DNA of 64,000 nt, taken from assembly GCA_024919035.1 (NCBI GenBank), contig CP103442.1, positions 558,001 through 622,000 on the forward strand, given 5' to 3'. The translations under genes and the position numbers were made by a program. Shown here one piece after another: positions 1-7,260 of this stretch. The notes beneath the pieces are model-generated. The model saw only the letters and a list, made by a program, of their open reading frames with translations. It did no database searches and was not told the origin of the DNA. Numbering within the stretch: position 1 is the stretch's first letter; each line of letters begins with the position of its first letter. The stretch is from Methylophilaceae bacterium LSUCC0401 (GTDB lineage: Bacteria; Pseudomonadota; Gammaproteobacteria; Burkholderiales; Methylophilaceae).

Positions 1-307
1 AGTACATACCATCAAAGGAATGTGTCTGTTCAAACATCAGTAGATCCGTTGGCATTTCAATAATGCATAAGATTTTTTTGTTACGCTTTGGATCGAGACA
101 CAAATTACAAGTGGGTGTTTCTGAAAAATTATTACATGATGTGCATTTTCCGAGTAACTCAAAACTATTGAGTATTGAGTTTGCTAGGCGCCTCGCACCT
201 TTTGGATCACGCTGGAGAAGGTAATAAGCCATTCGGGTTGCAGATTTTGGACCAACACCGGGCAGACATTTGATGCTATCTATTAATTCATCAAGCACTT
301 TTGACAT
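1..307 (-). CDS. recR: Recombination protein RecR, N-terminal part (cut by window edge)
   Basis: RecR works with RecF and RecO in loading RecA at gapped DNA. The reading frame opens at an ATG at 305-307 and runs off the left edge with 102 codons visible, about half of the usual ~200-residue protein. The visible part begins MSKVLDELIDSIKCLPGVGPK, giving the helix-hairpin-helix (LPGVGPKSA, about residues 15-23), followed by a four-cysteine zinc finger (CTSC...CNLC) and the start of the Toprim domain (IIEMPTDLL). It lies 12 bases downstream of ybaB in the classical dnaX-ybaB-recR operon. I assembled this frame directly from the bases. Confidence 0.93.
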   Translation of the reverse strand, partial: MSKVLDELIDSIKCLPGVGPKSATRMAYYLLQRDPKGARRLANSILNSFELLGKCTSCNNFSETPTCNLCLDPKRNKKILCIIEMPTDLLMFEQTHSFDGMY

Positions 308-319
308 GATATTCTTTTC

Positions 320-628
320 TTAGAAAGGAAGGTTTATGCCAGGGGGAACAAGCCCAGACATTTTTTGACTCGTTGTGGCTTCAATTTTTGCTTGTGTGTC
401 TTTTAAGGCCACCAGTATAAGGTCCTCTAGCAGCTCTTTATCTTGCATCAAAGATTCATCAATAAAAACTTTCTTGACTTCATTTTTACAAGTCATTGTG
501 ATCTTTACTTGCCCATTGCTTGCTGAGCCTTCCACTTCAATATTACCCAGTTCATTCTGAGCCTTTTGAAGATTGGCTTGCATCATTTGTGCTTGCTTCA
601 TTAGATTTCCCATGCCACCTTTTGCCAT
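320..628 (-). CDS. ybaB: YbaB/EbfC-family nucleoid-associated protein
   Basis: This small DNA-binding protein of 102 residues has the usual family length (~105). The N-terminus is the typical glycine and methionine-rich helix (MAKGGMGNLMKQAQMMQ), followed by the coiled-coil helix and the conserved core with GQVKITMTC. The C-terminal tail is proline and glycine-rich (SGLVPPGINLPF), as expected. It sits between dnaX (14-base gap) and recR (12-base gap). Family knowledge says such proteins bind DNA as dimers and are often co-transcribed with recR. Its precise cellular role remains loosely defined. Confidence 0.93.
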   Translation of the reverse strand: MAKGGMGNLMKQAQMMQANLQKAQNELGNIEVEGSASNGQVKITMTCKNEVKKVFIDESLMQDKELLEDLILVALKDTQAKIEATTSQKMSGLVPPGINLPF

Positions 629-642
629 AATAATTTCTCCTC

Positions 643-2208
643 TTAATGATTGATTGGTTTGATGGTTTCTTCAATAATTTGACCTTCAAACTCATTTAAT
701 ATTTTTTCCAAATTTTGATCGGATTTTATTGAATTTGTTGCATGTTTTAAAGCCTCAGAGTCTTCCAGACTTTTTTCATGAGCTGGAGTTTGGGTGGTTT
801 CTGCCTCTTGTATAAAAACGCGAACTCTTTCACCTGTTAATTCAAGAAGCGATGACTCAAGAATGTTGATGTATTTATCGTTATTTAGGTGTTTAAATTT
901 ATCGTCCACTGCGAGGTAAAGTTGCTGATCACTAAATGAATTAATTTCACAATTCTGCGCGAGTGTTTTTGCCATGCCATGTTTAAGTTGCTCGACAACT
1001 TGACGCCAATTATTTGGGTTTATTTTTATGAAACTATCGTCAGATGTTAAATTTTTTTTTTCAGGTTCTTCGGTGGAGTTTGATTTTTTAATTGAATTGG
1101 GTTGCGTTTCTTTGTTTGGCTCTAAAGACATATTATTCGGATTATTATTTGGCATAAAGTTTATTAATCGGATAACCGTCATAACAAAACCCACATAGGG
1201 ATTCGGAGCTAGCGGAAGATCTTTTAATCCATGAATGGTAATTTGGTAGAGTGTTTGAAGTAGTTTGGGGTCAATGACATCTGCCATGGATTTTTTTCGA
1301 TCCGGATTTTCATTAAAGGTTTGCTCCACAGAGATGTCATAAAATCTCTCTGATAAGGTTTTTAATATATTTTCATAGGATAGATTTGCTGTCTTAATCG
1401 TCGATAAAATGGATTGCACAACTTCCTTCTTATTGTTAACAATCGCCTCTATTAAGTCTGTGGTTGTGTCCTTAGATATTATCCCTAGAATGGTCTGAAG
1501 TTTTTCACTGATTACTTCCCCATTGGTGTAGTTAATTACTCGGTCCGCCAAGGACAATGCATCCCGCATACTTCCCTCAGCAAATTGAGCAATCATATCA
1601 ACTGCTGGCTCATCATAGTTAATTTTTTCTTCATCAAATATTTTTTTTAATTGTCCAATAAGTTCTTCATTGGTCATTTGCATCAAATTAAAATGTAAGC
1701 ACCGAGAGACTACAGTCACTGGAATTTTTTCAGGATCGGTGGTTGCTAATATAAAAATAACATGGGCCGGGGGCTCCTCAAGTGTTTTTAACATCGCATT
1801 AAATGAGCTTTTCGAAAGCATATGCACTTCATCAATGATAAAAACTTTGTATGGTGAAGAGGTCGGTTGATAATTAGCATTTTCCATCAACTCACGCATG
1901 TTATCGACTTGGGTATTTGATGCTGCATCCAGCTCAATGACATCAATGGCTTTTGATTGATCAATTTCCAGGCATGAGGAACATTCACAGCAGGGGGTAT
2001 CGGTGACCCCAGTTTGGCAATTCAAGCATTTAGCAAAGATTCGAGCAATGGTTGTTTTTCCAACCCCACGTGTTCCAGAAAATAAGTAGGCATGATGAAT
2101 GCGTTCATTTTGAATGGAGTTTTTAATTGCTTGTATAGCAAATTCTTGACCCACTATGGAGTCAAAATTTTTCGGGCGCCATTTTCTTGCTAATGCTTGA
2201 TTTTTCAT
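643..2208 (-). CDS. dnaX: DNA polymerase III subunits gamma/tau (DnaX)
   Basis: DnaX is the ATPase of the clamp loader, which opens the sliding clamp and joins polymerase cores. The Walker A motif is GTRGVGKT (residues 45-52). Zinc-module cysteines lie near residues 64-79 (CCECSSC), Walker B is IIDEVH (124-129) and the sensor 1 region is ATTDPEKIP (155-163). Domain III follows, then a charged linker and a C-terminal tau-like domain. At 521 residues it is shorter than E. coli tau (643). A run of ten A residues at codons 383-386 lies in the linker, exactly where a short gamma form would be generated (separate entry and finding). It is first in the dnaX-ybaB-recR operon, with the 4.5S RNA gene just upstream on the same strand. 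Confidence 0.97.
   Translation of the reverse strand: MKNQALARKWRPKNFDSIVGQEFAIQAIKNSIQNERIHHAYLFSGTRGVGKTTIARIFAKCLNCQTGVTDTPCCECSSCLEIDQSKAIDVIELDAASNTQVDNMRELMENANYQPTSSPYKVFIIDEVHMLSKSSFNAMLKTLEEPPAHVIFILATTDPEKIPVTVVSRCLHFNLMQMTNEELIGQLKKIFDEEKINYDEPAVDMIAQFAEGSMRDALSLADRVINYTNGEVISEKLQTILGIISKDTTTDLIEAIVNNKKEVVQSILSTIKTANLSYENILKTLSERFYDISVEQTFNENPDRKKSMADVIDPKLLQTLYQITIHGLKDLPLAPNPYVGFVMTVIRLINFMPNNNPNNMSLEPNKETQPNSIKKSNSTEEPEKKNLTSDDSFIKINPNNWRQVVEQLKHGMAKTLAQNCEINSFSDQQLYLAVDDKFKHLNNDKYINILESSLLELTGERVRVFIQEAETTQTPAHEKSLEDSEALKHATNSIKSDQNLEKILNEFEGQIIEETIKPINH
1052..1061 (-). promoter_or_regulatory. A10 slippery tract in dnaX, candidate gamma-producing site
   Basis: On the coding strand the sequence reads CCT-G then ten A, then TTTAACATCTGA. 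In frame 0 it is read GAA AAA AAA AAT TTA and continues to full-length tau. Addition of one A in the transcript, or a -1 ribosomal shift, gives GAA AAA AAA AAA TTT AAC ATC TGA, a stop four codons after the tract. The product would have 389 residues. E. coli makes gamma by -1 frameshifting and Thermus by transcriptional slippage on an A9 run. That this site is used here is inference. Confidence 0.55.
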
Positions 2209-2224
2209 AATGTTTAAAAGTTAA

Positions 2225-2319
2225 GGCGAGCCATAATCTCGGCACTTGTTTCATTAGTTGTGGCTGCTTGCTTCCGCACCTGACCAGGTTGGCTAACTTA
2301 CAATGCGAGGTGACCCGCC
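2225..2319 (-). ncRNA. ffs: 4.5S signal recognition particle RNA
   Basis: The minus strand carries the invariant SRP apical loop region, CAGGTGCGGAAGCAAGCAGCC, closely matching bacterial 4.5S RNA (GGTCAGGTCCGGAAGGAAGCAGCC in E. coli). The ends close as a helix: 5' GGCGGGUC pairs with 3' GGCUCGCC over eight base pairs including G-U pairs, giving a ~95-nt hairpin RNA. It binds Ffh and FtsY for co-translational targeting. It lies just upstream of dnaX on the same strand, a common arrangement. The ends may be off by a few bases. Confidence 0.93.
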
Positions 2320-2326
2320 AATTAAT

Positions 2327-2332
2327 ATTCTA
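2327..2332 (-). promoter_or_regulatory. Probable -10 element of the 4.5S RNA gene
   Basis: The minus strand reads TAGAAT here, placing a transcription start about 7-8 bases downstream, at the predicted first base of the 4.5S RNA (2319). The matching -35 region is poor, so the call rests on the -10 and its spacing. Confidence 0.45.
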
Positions 2333-2357
2333 CATGAAGATGGTTTGCTATGTTCAG

Positions 2358-2735
2358 CTAGCCACATCTTTTTACTGGGTATTGTGAGAGGTATTTCCAT
2401 TCCTCATCTGAGTAGAGGCGGGAGCGAATAAAAAAACGCAAACCAGTTGGGCGCTCTAATGAAAATTGGCCTCCAGTACCTGGTATAGCATCTAAAGTGA
2501 GGTGAGTATGTTCCCAATATTCAAATTGAGTAAAGCTCATGTAAAAAGGAACACCATGAACCTCTCCTAGACAAACATCACTGTTTCCTAAAAAGAACTC
2601 ACCCTGGGGATAACACATCGGTGCACTTCCATCACAACACCCCCCAGATTGATGAAACATGACGGGCCCATGAATCTTTACCAACTCATCTATAAGTTGG
2701 TTGGCTTTATCAGTAGATGTAATTCGTGTAATCAT
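2358..2735 (-). CDS. DUF779 family protein, aldehyde dehydrogenase partner
   Basis: The 125-residue protein matches the DUF779 family, which is found next to AldB/ExaC-type aldehyde dehydrogenases. Conserved features are the SGGCCDGSAPMC cysteine cluster (C33, C34, C41), the FEYWEHTHLTLD segment near residue 70, and the C-terminal E-RPTGLRF stretch. The cysteines and histidines suggest metal binding, but no activity is established to my knowledge. It is 50 bases downstream of the dehydrogenase. Unusually, an intrinsic-terminator-like hairpin ends directly at its ATG and no Shine-Dalgarno sequence is visible. Residue 26 is the next methionine, and starting there would remove conserved N-terminal sequence. 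Confidence 0.85.
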   Translation of the reverse strand: MITRITSTDKANQLIDELVKIHGPVMFHQSGGCCDGSAPMCYPQGEFFLGNSDVCLGEVHGVPFYMSFTQFEYWEHTHLTLDAIPGTGGQFSLERPTGLRFFIRSRLYSDEEWKYLSQYPVKRCG

Positions 2736-2764
2736 AAAAAAGGCTGCGTTAAAGTGCAGCCTTT
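2736..2764 (-). terminator. Rho-independent terminator between aldB and the DUF779 gene
   Basis: On the minus strand the sequence is AAAGGCTGC, an 8-base loop, GCAGCCTTT and then more T, forming a 9-bp stem with a T-tract ending at 2736. The DUF779 ATG begins at the very next base. It probably ends most aldB transcripts, and it also occupies the place of the DUF779 ribosome-binding site. Confidence 0.8.
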
Positions 2765-2785
2765 ATTTTATACTAATTTAGCAGG

Positions 2786-4306
2786 CTAAAAGAAACCTAA
2801 TTTATTTTCGCTGTAACTGACCAATAAATTTTTAGTCTGTTGATAGTGATCAAGCATCATCTTGTGGGTTTCACGACCTATACCAGATTGCTTATACCCA
2901 CCAAAGGCAGCATGGGCCGGGTAGGCATGATAACAATTAGTCCATACACGTCCAGCTTGAATGCCACGACCCATACGATGAGCGGTATTACCATTTCGCG
3001 TCCACACTCCTGAACCTAATCCATACAGAGTATCATTAGCAATTGCAAGTGCTTCAGCCTCGTCTTTAAAGGTTGTAACCGAGACGACTGGACCAAAAAT
3101 TTCTTCTTGGAAAATTCTCATCTTGTTGTGCCCTTTAAGAATTGTTGGCTCAATATAGTAACCACCTGAAAGCTCTCCATCTAATGAACGTTGATTGCCG
3201 CCTGTTAATAGTTCAGCACCTTCTTCTTGTCCAAGTTTAATGTATGACATAATTTTTTCTTGTTGTTCGCTAGACGCTTGTGCACCAATCATAGTCGCTG
3301 CGTCCAGGGGGGATCCACTTTTAATCGCTTTAGTTCTCTCAATGGCACGCTCAATAAAGGCGTCGTAAATCGACTCTTGAATCAATGCACGTGAGGGGCA
3401 GGTACAGACTTCACCTTGGTTTAAAGCAAACATCGTGAATCCTTCTAGAGCTTTGTCGAAATAAGCGTCGTCTTTATCCATAACGTCTTCAAAGAAAATA
3501 TTTGGAGATTTACCACCGAGCTCAAGAGTAACTGGAATGATGTTTTGCGATGCATATTGCATAATCAATCGACCAGTAGTGGTTTCACCGGTAAAAGCAA
3601 TCTTTGCAATTCTACTTGAACTAGCTAGAGGCTTGCCCGCTTCAAGACCAAACCCATTCACAAGGTTAAGCACCCCAGGAGGAAGAAGGTCACCAATAAT
3701 TTCAGCTACAATCAGTATGGATACTGGAGTTTGTTCTGCAGGTTTCATGACCACGCAGTTACCAGCACCAATAGCTGGTGCAAGTTTCCATGCTGCCATC
3801 AAAATCGGGAAATTCCAAGGAATAATCTGACCAACTACCCCAAGTGGTTCATGAAAATGGTAGGCTACAGTGTCGTGATCAATTTCACAAACTGAGCCTT
3901 CTTGGGCACGAATAGCCCCTGCAAAGTATCTAAAGTGATCAATCGCTAAGGGAATGTCGGCAGCCATCGTTTCACGAATAGGTTTACCGTTATCAATCGT
4001 TTCTGCGAGTGCAATTTTTTCAAGATTTTGCTCCATACGGTCAGCAATTTTATTGAGAATATTTGCTCTTTCAGTGGAGCTTGTTTTGCCCCATGCATCT
4101 TTAGCTGCATGGGCTGCATCCAAGGCTAAATTAATATCGGCTTCAGTCGATCTTGCAACTTCACAAAAAGGCTTGCCAGTTAGTGGGGTAATATTTTCAA
4201 AATATTTACCTTCAACGGGTTTAACCCATTTACCACCTATAAAATTATCATATCTTTCCTTGAATGGACTATCAATTCCAAGGTTCTTCAGTGTATCAAA
4301 CGCCAT
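2786..4306 (-). CDS. aldB: NAD-dependent aldehyde dehydrogenase, AldB/ExaC type
   Basis: It oxidises acetaldehyde or a similar short aldehyde to the acid with NAD(P). The 506 residues have the full ALDH fold: PWNFP with N165, the Rossmann segment through FTGETTTGR (238-246), catalytic base E262 (LELGGKSPN) and nucleophile C301 in GEVCTCPSR. The C-terminus ([19 protein letters not shown], and [12 protein letters not shown] at the end) is the pattern I recall for E. coli AldB and Pseudomonas ExaC. The start has a purine-rich GGAGGAAAG just upstream, a strong ribosome-binding site. The DUF779 partner follows downstream. In a C1 specialist it may detoxify aldehydes rather than support growth on ethanol; that is inference. 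Confidence 0.93.
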   Translation of the reverse strand: MAFDTLKNLGIDSPFKERYDNFIGGKWVKPVEGKYFENITPLTGKPFCEVARSTEADINLALDAAHAAKDAWGKTSSTERANILNKIADRMEQNLEKIALAETIDNGKPIRETMAADIPLAIDHFRYFAGAIRAQEGSVCEIDHDTVAYHFHEPLGVVGQIIPWNFPILMAAWKLAPAIGAGNCVVMKPAEQTPVSILIVAEIIGDLLPPGVLNLVNGFGLEAGKPLASSSRIAKIAFTGETTTGRLIMQYASQNIIPVTLELGGKSPNIFFEDVMDKDDAYFDKALEGFTMFALNQGEVCTCPSRALIQESIYDAFIERAIERTKAIKSGSPLDAATMIGAQASSEQQEKIMSYIKLGQEEGAELLTGGNQRSLDGELSGGYYIEPTILKGHNKMRIFQEEIFGPVVSVTTFKDEAEALAIANDTLYGLGSGVWTRNGNTAHRMGRGIQAGRVWTNCYHAYPAHAAFGGYKQSGIGRETHKMMLDHYQQTKNLLVSYSENKLGFF

Positions 4307-4429
4307 TTTTCTTTCCTCCCAAAAATAAATGAGCTATGAACTAAAAGCTTCTATTAAAGCATCATCGAAACATTACATTAAAGCCATTTGGATTTTAAAT
4401 CAAGTCAACAATCTCACGAGCTATCTATG

Positions 4430-4435
4430 TATAAT
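4430..4435 (+). promoter_or_regulatory. -10 element of tRNA-Ser
   Basis: A perfect TATAAT hexamer lies 14 bases before the tRNA 5' end. The -35 region is poor. It is the only promoter-like element between the divergent aldehyde dehydrogenase gene and the tRNA. Confidence 0.5.
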
Positions 4436-4449
4436 ATGCAAAATTTCTT

Positions 4450-4541
4450 GGAAGGGTGGATGAGTGGTTTAAGTCGCACGCCTGGAAAGCGTGTTTAGGG
4501 TGAACTCCCTAACGCGGGTTCGAATCCCGCCCCTTCCGCCA
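4450..4541 (+). tRNA. tRNA-Ser (anticodon GGA)
   Basis: The 92-nt gene includes an encoded CCA end. The acceptor stem GGAAGGG pairs with CCCTTCC, the anticodon stem CACGC/GCGTG encloses loop CTGGAAA with anticodon GGA, a long variable arm (TTTAGGGTGAACTCCCTAA) marks a class II tRNA, and the T-arm reads GGGTTCGAATCCC. It decodes UCC and UCU serine codons. Confidence 0.97.
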
Positions 4542-4634
4542 TTTTTTATTTCCACACAAAAAATAACAACAAATTGATTTTTTTTATGAATAAGATACAA
4601 TATGTTGTGTATTTTACTTAGATAGGTATCAAGA

Positions 4635-4889
4635 ATGGTGAAAACAGTCTTGAAACATCTCGTAGCACTCACGATGCTGTTCTTAGTTTTTGGTATCGTT
4701 GTGCAGCATTTGGTATCCCAACCCGAAGATCCAAAAAAATTAGTCTGTAATGAGGGAAAATTATTATCTCAAGTCACTGGGCAAGGTTCCGTCTATACGA
4801 GGGTAAATGGACTCTCCTGTGAATATGAAAAAGGTATATTGATCATTAGTGATAACAAAAGCAGAGTTGCAATAAATGAATACCAATAG
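4635..4889 (+). CDS. Small membrane-anchored protein of unknown function
   Basis: I do not recognise this 84-residue protein. It has one hydrophobic N-terminal segment (about residues 8-26, HLVALTMLFLVFGIVVQHL), probably a membrane anchor or uncleaved signal, followed by a ~55-residue polar domain with two cysteines (C38 and C62) that could form a disulfide outside the membrane. The Shine-Dalgarno match is weak. It sits between tRNA-Ser and a convergent unknown secreted protein, with 8 bases between the two genes. It could be a lineage-specific envelope protein; a chance ORF cannot be excluded. Confidence 0.5.
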   Translation: MVKTVLKHLVALTMLFLVFGIVVQHLVSQPEDPKKLVCNEGKLLSQVTGQGSVYTRVNGLSCEYEKGILIISDNKSRVAINEYQ

Positions 4890-4897
4890 ATATCTAT

Positions 4898-5431
4898 CTA
4901 GATTATTTTACAAAACTCTCCATTAATGGCTTGATCCGGAACACTAGCTGGTAATTTTTCGGACAGCTGATTTAAAAATTCTAAATAAAGATTCTTTAGC
5001 TGGATGTCATGTCGGGCTTGAATATACATTTGTTTTTTAATTGACAATGTACCATGATCAATTTGCTTTGATGGCTCTTGGTAAATGTAATAGTTTAAAT
5101 CTGCATACATCGTTTGCATGAGTGGGTTGTAAAAGAAATTAGGTTCAAGCTTGATAATAAAGTTGGAGGCATTTGATTCTAGACATTGACTGAAGGATAT
5201 CTTGTTAATTGATTGTTGATAGTCAGCTAATGCTTCTTTAAACACATCGGAATGACGATAAAAAATTCTTCTGTTTACCCTGGTTGAAATTCTTTCTGAA
5301 TCGGAGTAATAATTATAACGATCATCAAAATAATATTGGACAGAGGTTTCTTCATTGGCTGATAATATCCTAATAAAAATGAGATTAAAAATAATGGATA
5401 AAAAAATTATTTTATTAACTTTATGGTTCAT
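4898..5431 (-). CDS. Predicted exported protein of unknown function
   Basis: The 177-residue protein starts with a clear signal peptide (NKIIFLSIIFNLIFIRILSA, cleavage expected after SA near residue 25). The mature part is tyrosine-rich (VQYYFDDRYNYYSDSER) and has two cysteines, one near the C-terminus. I recognise no family. Its first 38 bases overlap the start of the nuclease gene on the opposite strand, so the two genes are head-to-head and each codes for a signal peptide on the same DNA. Its 3' end faces the small membrane protein gene. Periplasmic location is predicted; function is unknown. Confidence 0.65.
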   Translation of the reverse strand: MNHKVNKIIFLSIIFNLIFIRILSANEETSVQYYFDDRYNYYSDSERISTRVNRRIFYRHSDVFKEALADYQQSINKISFSQCLESNASNFIIKLEPNFFYNPLMQTMYADLNYYIYQEPSKQIDHGTLSIKKQMYIQARHDIQLKNLYLEFLNQLSEKLPASVPDQAINGEFCKII

Positions 5432-5891
5432 TTCTTTTAGTCTAAATGGTTTTACTTATAGTTCAACAGAAAATGGAAATATTATAAAGATAATTGATGG
5501 TGATACGGTTCATTTTTTGAAAAATGGCGATACAAGCTATAAAAAAATTCGATTAGTAGGCATTGACGCACCAGAGTTGAAACAGGAGTTTGGAAAAGAA
5601 TCAAAACAATGCTTGGTTGAATTAATTGAAAATAAACCAGTACAATTAGTCAAGTTTGGACAAGATCGTTATCAGAGAATTTTAGCTAAAATAAAGATTA
5701 ATCAAGTGGATATCAATCTAGCTATGATTAAAAAAGGGTGCGCGTGGTTTTATCGACAATATCAAGATAGTCTTGATGAAAATGATCAAAAACTCTATGA
5801 TCAAGCAGAACAAATTGCGCAAAGGCAATTTTTAGGTTTGTTTAAAAATCTAAAAGCTCTCCCACCATGGGTGTGGCGAAAAAAGAATTGA
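5394..5891 (+). CDS. Secreted thermonuclease-family (SNase-like) nuclease
   Basis: This 165-residue staphylococcal-nuclease-like enzyme should cut DNA or RNA outside the cytoplasm. The motifs are IIDGDT (residues 33-38, metal-binding aspartates), RLVGIDAPE (53-61, matching the catalytic Arg, Asp and Glu of SNase) and DRYQRILA (91-98, second catalytic Arg region). I chose the ATG at 5394, not the one 39 bases upstream, because it leaves a normal signal peptide (MDKKIILLTLWFISFSL). Even so, 38 bases overlap the divergent exported-protein gene. An exported glutathione peroxidase follows 29 bases downstream, perhaps in the same operon. Confidence 0.88.
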   Translation: MDKKIILLTLWFISFSLNGFTYSSTENGNIIKIIDGDTVHFLKNGDTSYKKIRLVGIDAPELKQEFGKESKQCLVELIENKPVQLVKFGQDRYQRILAKIKINQVDINLAMIKKGCAWFYRQYQDSLDENDQKLYDQAEQIAQRQFLGLFKNLKALPPWVWRKKN

Positions 5892-5920
5892 ACAATTAAA
5901 TTTTTTAAGGATCGTAAAAA

Positions 5921-6451
5921 ATGAAAAAAATATTATCAATACTCTCTTTATTTATATTTCCTGTGGTCAGTTCTGGGGCTTGTGGAAATTTTTACGACAC
6001 ACCTTTAAAAACTCTTCAGGGTAAAGATTTTAATTTATGTGAACATAAAGATAAGCCAATTATCTTTGTCAATACGGCGAGTAAATGTGGATTTACTTCC
6101 CAATTTGAAGATTTAGAAAAATTATATGCTAACAATAAAGATAAGCTCTTGATTGTTGGTTTTCCATCCAACGATTTTAATCAAGAACCGGGCTCAAATG
6201 AGGACATTCAAAAATTCTGCAAACTAACTTATGCCGTTGAATTTCCAATGATGGAAAAATCAAGTGTTGTGGGCCCTAAAGCCAATCCGATTTATCAGAA
6301 ACTGAGCGAGGTTACTGGCAAGGCTCCGATGTGGAATTTTTATAAATTTGTTGTCATGCCAAATTTTGAAAAAGTCCACGTGTTTTCAAGCATGACTAAT
6401 CCAGAATCAAACGATATTAAGAAGGTCCTAAAGCCTTACAACATTAACTAG
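5921..6451 (+). CDS. Exported glutathione peroxidase-family protein
   Basis: It reduces peroxides using thioredoxin or glutathione. The 176-residue protein has the family motif VNTASKCGFTSQFEDLE with peroxidatic cysteine C56, the Gln region GFPSNDFNQEPGS, and the WNFYKFVV motif near residue 160. Family cytosolic members are ~160-180 residues without a leader, but here the N-terminus (MKKILSILSLFIFPVVSSGA) looks like a signal peptide, so a periplasmic enzyme is likely. C21 at the predicted cleavage site lacks a good lipobox. The 3' end overlaps convergent ppsR by 4 bases. Confidence 0.9.
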   Translation: MKKILSILSLFIFPVVSSGACGNFYDTPLKTLQGKDFNLCEHKDKPIIFVNTASKCGFTSQFEDLEKLYANNKDKLLIVGFPSNDFNQEPGSNEDIQKFCKLTYAVEFPMMEKSSVVGPKANPIYQKLSEVTGKAPMWNFYKFVVMPNFEKVHVFSSMTNPESNDIKKVLKPYNIN

Positions 6452-7260
6452 TTTTTGTTGATGTGTTGGATGATGATTGCAGACAATTCCTCGACTGAGC
6501 GACTTGTTGAATCTACAATAGGCACGCCTAGTTTTTGCATCAATTTTTCTGCTTTTTTAATTTCATTTTTACAGTTTTCAATCGAAGCATAATGACTGTC
6601 GGGCCTACGCTCACTTCTTAGCGAGCTTAAGCGGTTCGGTTGAATGGTTAGACCAAAAATTTTATCGATATAACCTTCGAGAATAGGGGGAACGGTTCCT
6701 CGCTCAAAGTCTTCAGGAATCAAGGGATAGTTGGCCGCTTTGATTCCAAACTGCATCGCTAGGTAAATACTGGTTGGCGTTTTTCCACTGCGAGAAACAC
6801 CGACTAATATTACGTGAGCCTGATTTAGACCATTATGGGTCATCCCATCATCGTGACCGAGTGCAAAGTTGATCGCCTCAATCCGATTGCCATAATTTGC
6901 ACCATTCATGCTATGGGCAACACCTGGGCGAGTGAGAGGAACTTGCTGTAATTCTTTTCCTAAAGGAAATATAAAAGATTCAAACAGGTCAATGTAATAT
7001 GCATCAACCTCTTTCAGCTCACTTCTTAATTCATTGCTCCCAATAGACATAATGACTACAGGACGCAAACCATTGATTAATTTGGCATTTACAATACGTT
7101 TTTGGGCATCTTCAATTTTTTGATGTGAATCTGTAAAAGGGATTCGAATTTGCTCAAATTCCGTTTCTGGAAAATGCGCCAAAAGACCGCCAAGTGATCC
7201 GGCGGTAATGCCCGTTCCATCAGAAATAAAAAAAGCACGACGTTTAAGATCGTTTGCCAT
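6448..7260 (-). CDS. ppsR: PEP synthase regulatory protein (bifunctional kinase/pyrophosphorylase)
   Basis: This DUF299-family enzyme inactivates PEP synthase by ADP-dependent threonine phosphorylation and reactivates it by phosphorolysis. The 270 residues have the N-terminal RRAFFISDGTGITA motif and the P-loop GVSRSGKT (154-161). The start codon shares one base with the ppsA stop (TAATG), implying translational coupling with its target enzyme. Nothing unusual in length or motifs. Confidence 0.96.
   Translation of the reverse strand: MANDLKRRAFFISDGTGITAGSLGGLLAHFPETEFEQIRIPFTDSHQKIEDAQKRIVNAKLINGLRPVVIMSIGSNELRSELKEVDAYYIDLFESFIFPLGKELQQVPLTRPGVAHSMNGANYGNRIEAINFALGHDDGMTHNGLNQAHVILVGVSRSGKTPTSIYLAMQFGIKAANYPLIPEDFERGTVPPILEGYIDKIFGLTIQPNRLSSLRSERRPDSHYASIENCKNEIKKAEKLMQKLGVPIVDSTSRSVEELSAIIIQHINKN

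Noticed and set aside
4469-4672. Minus-strand 67-codon ORF across tRNA-Ser
   Set aside because: It reads the tRNA backwards (the GGIRTRVREF-type peptide is a known artefact of tRNA genes) and overlaps a better candidate gene.
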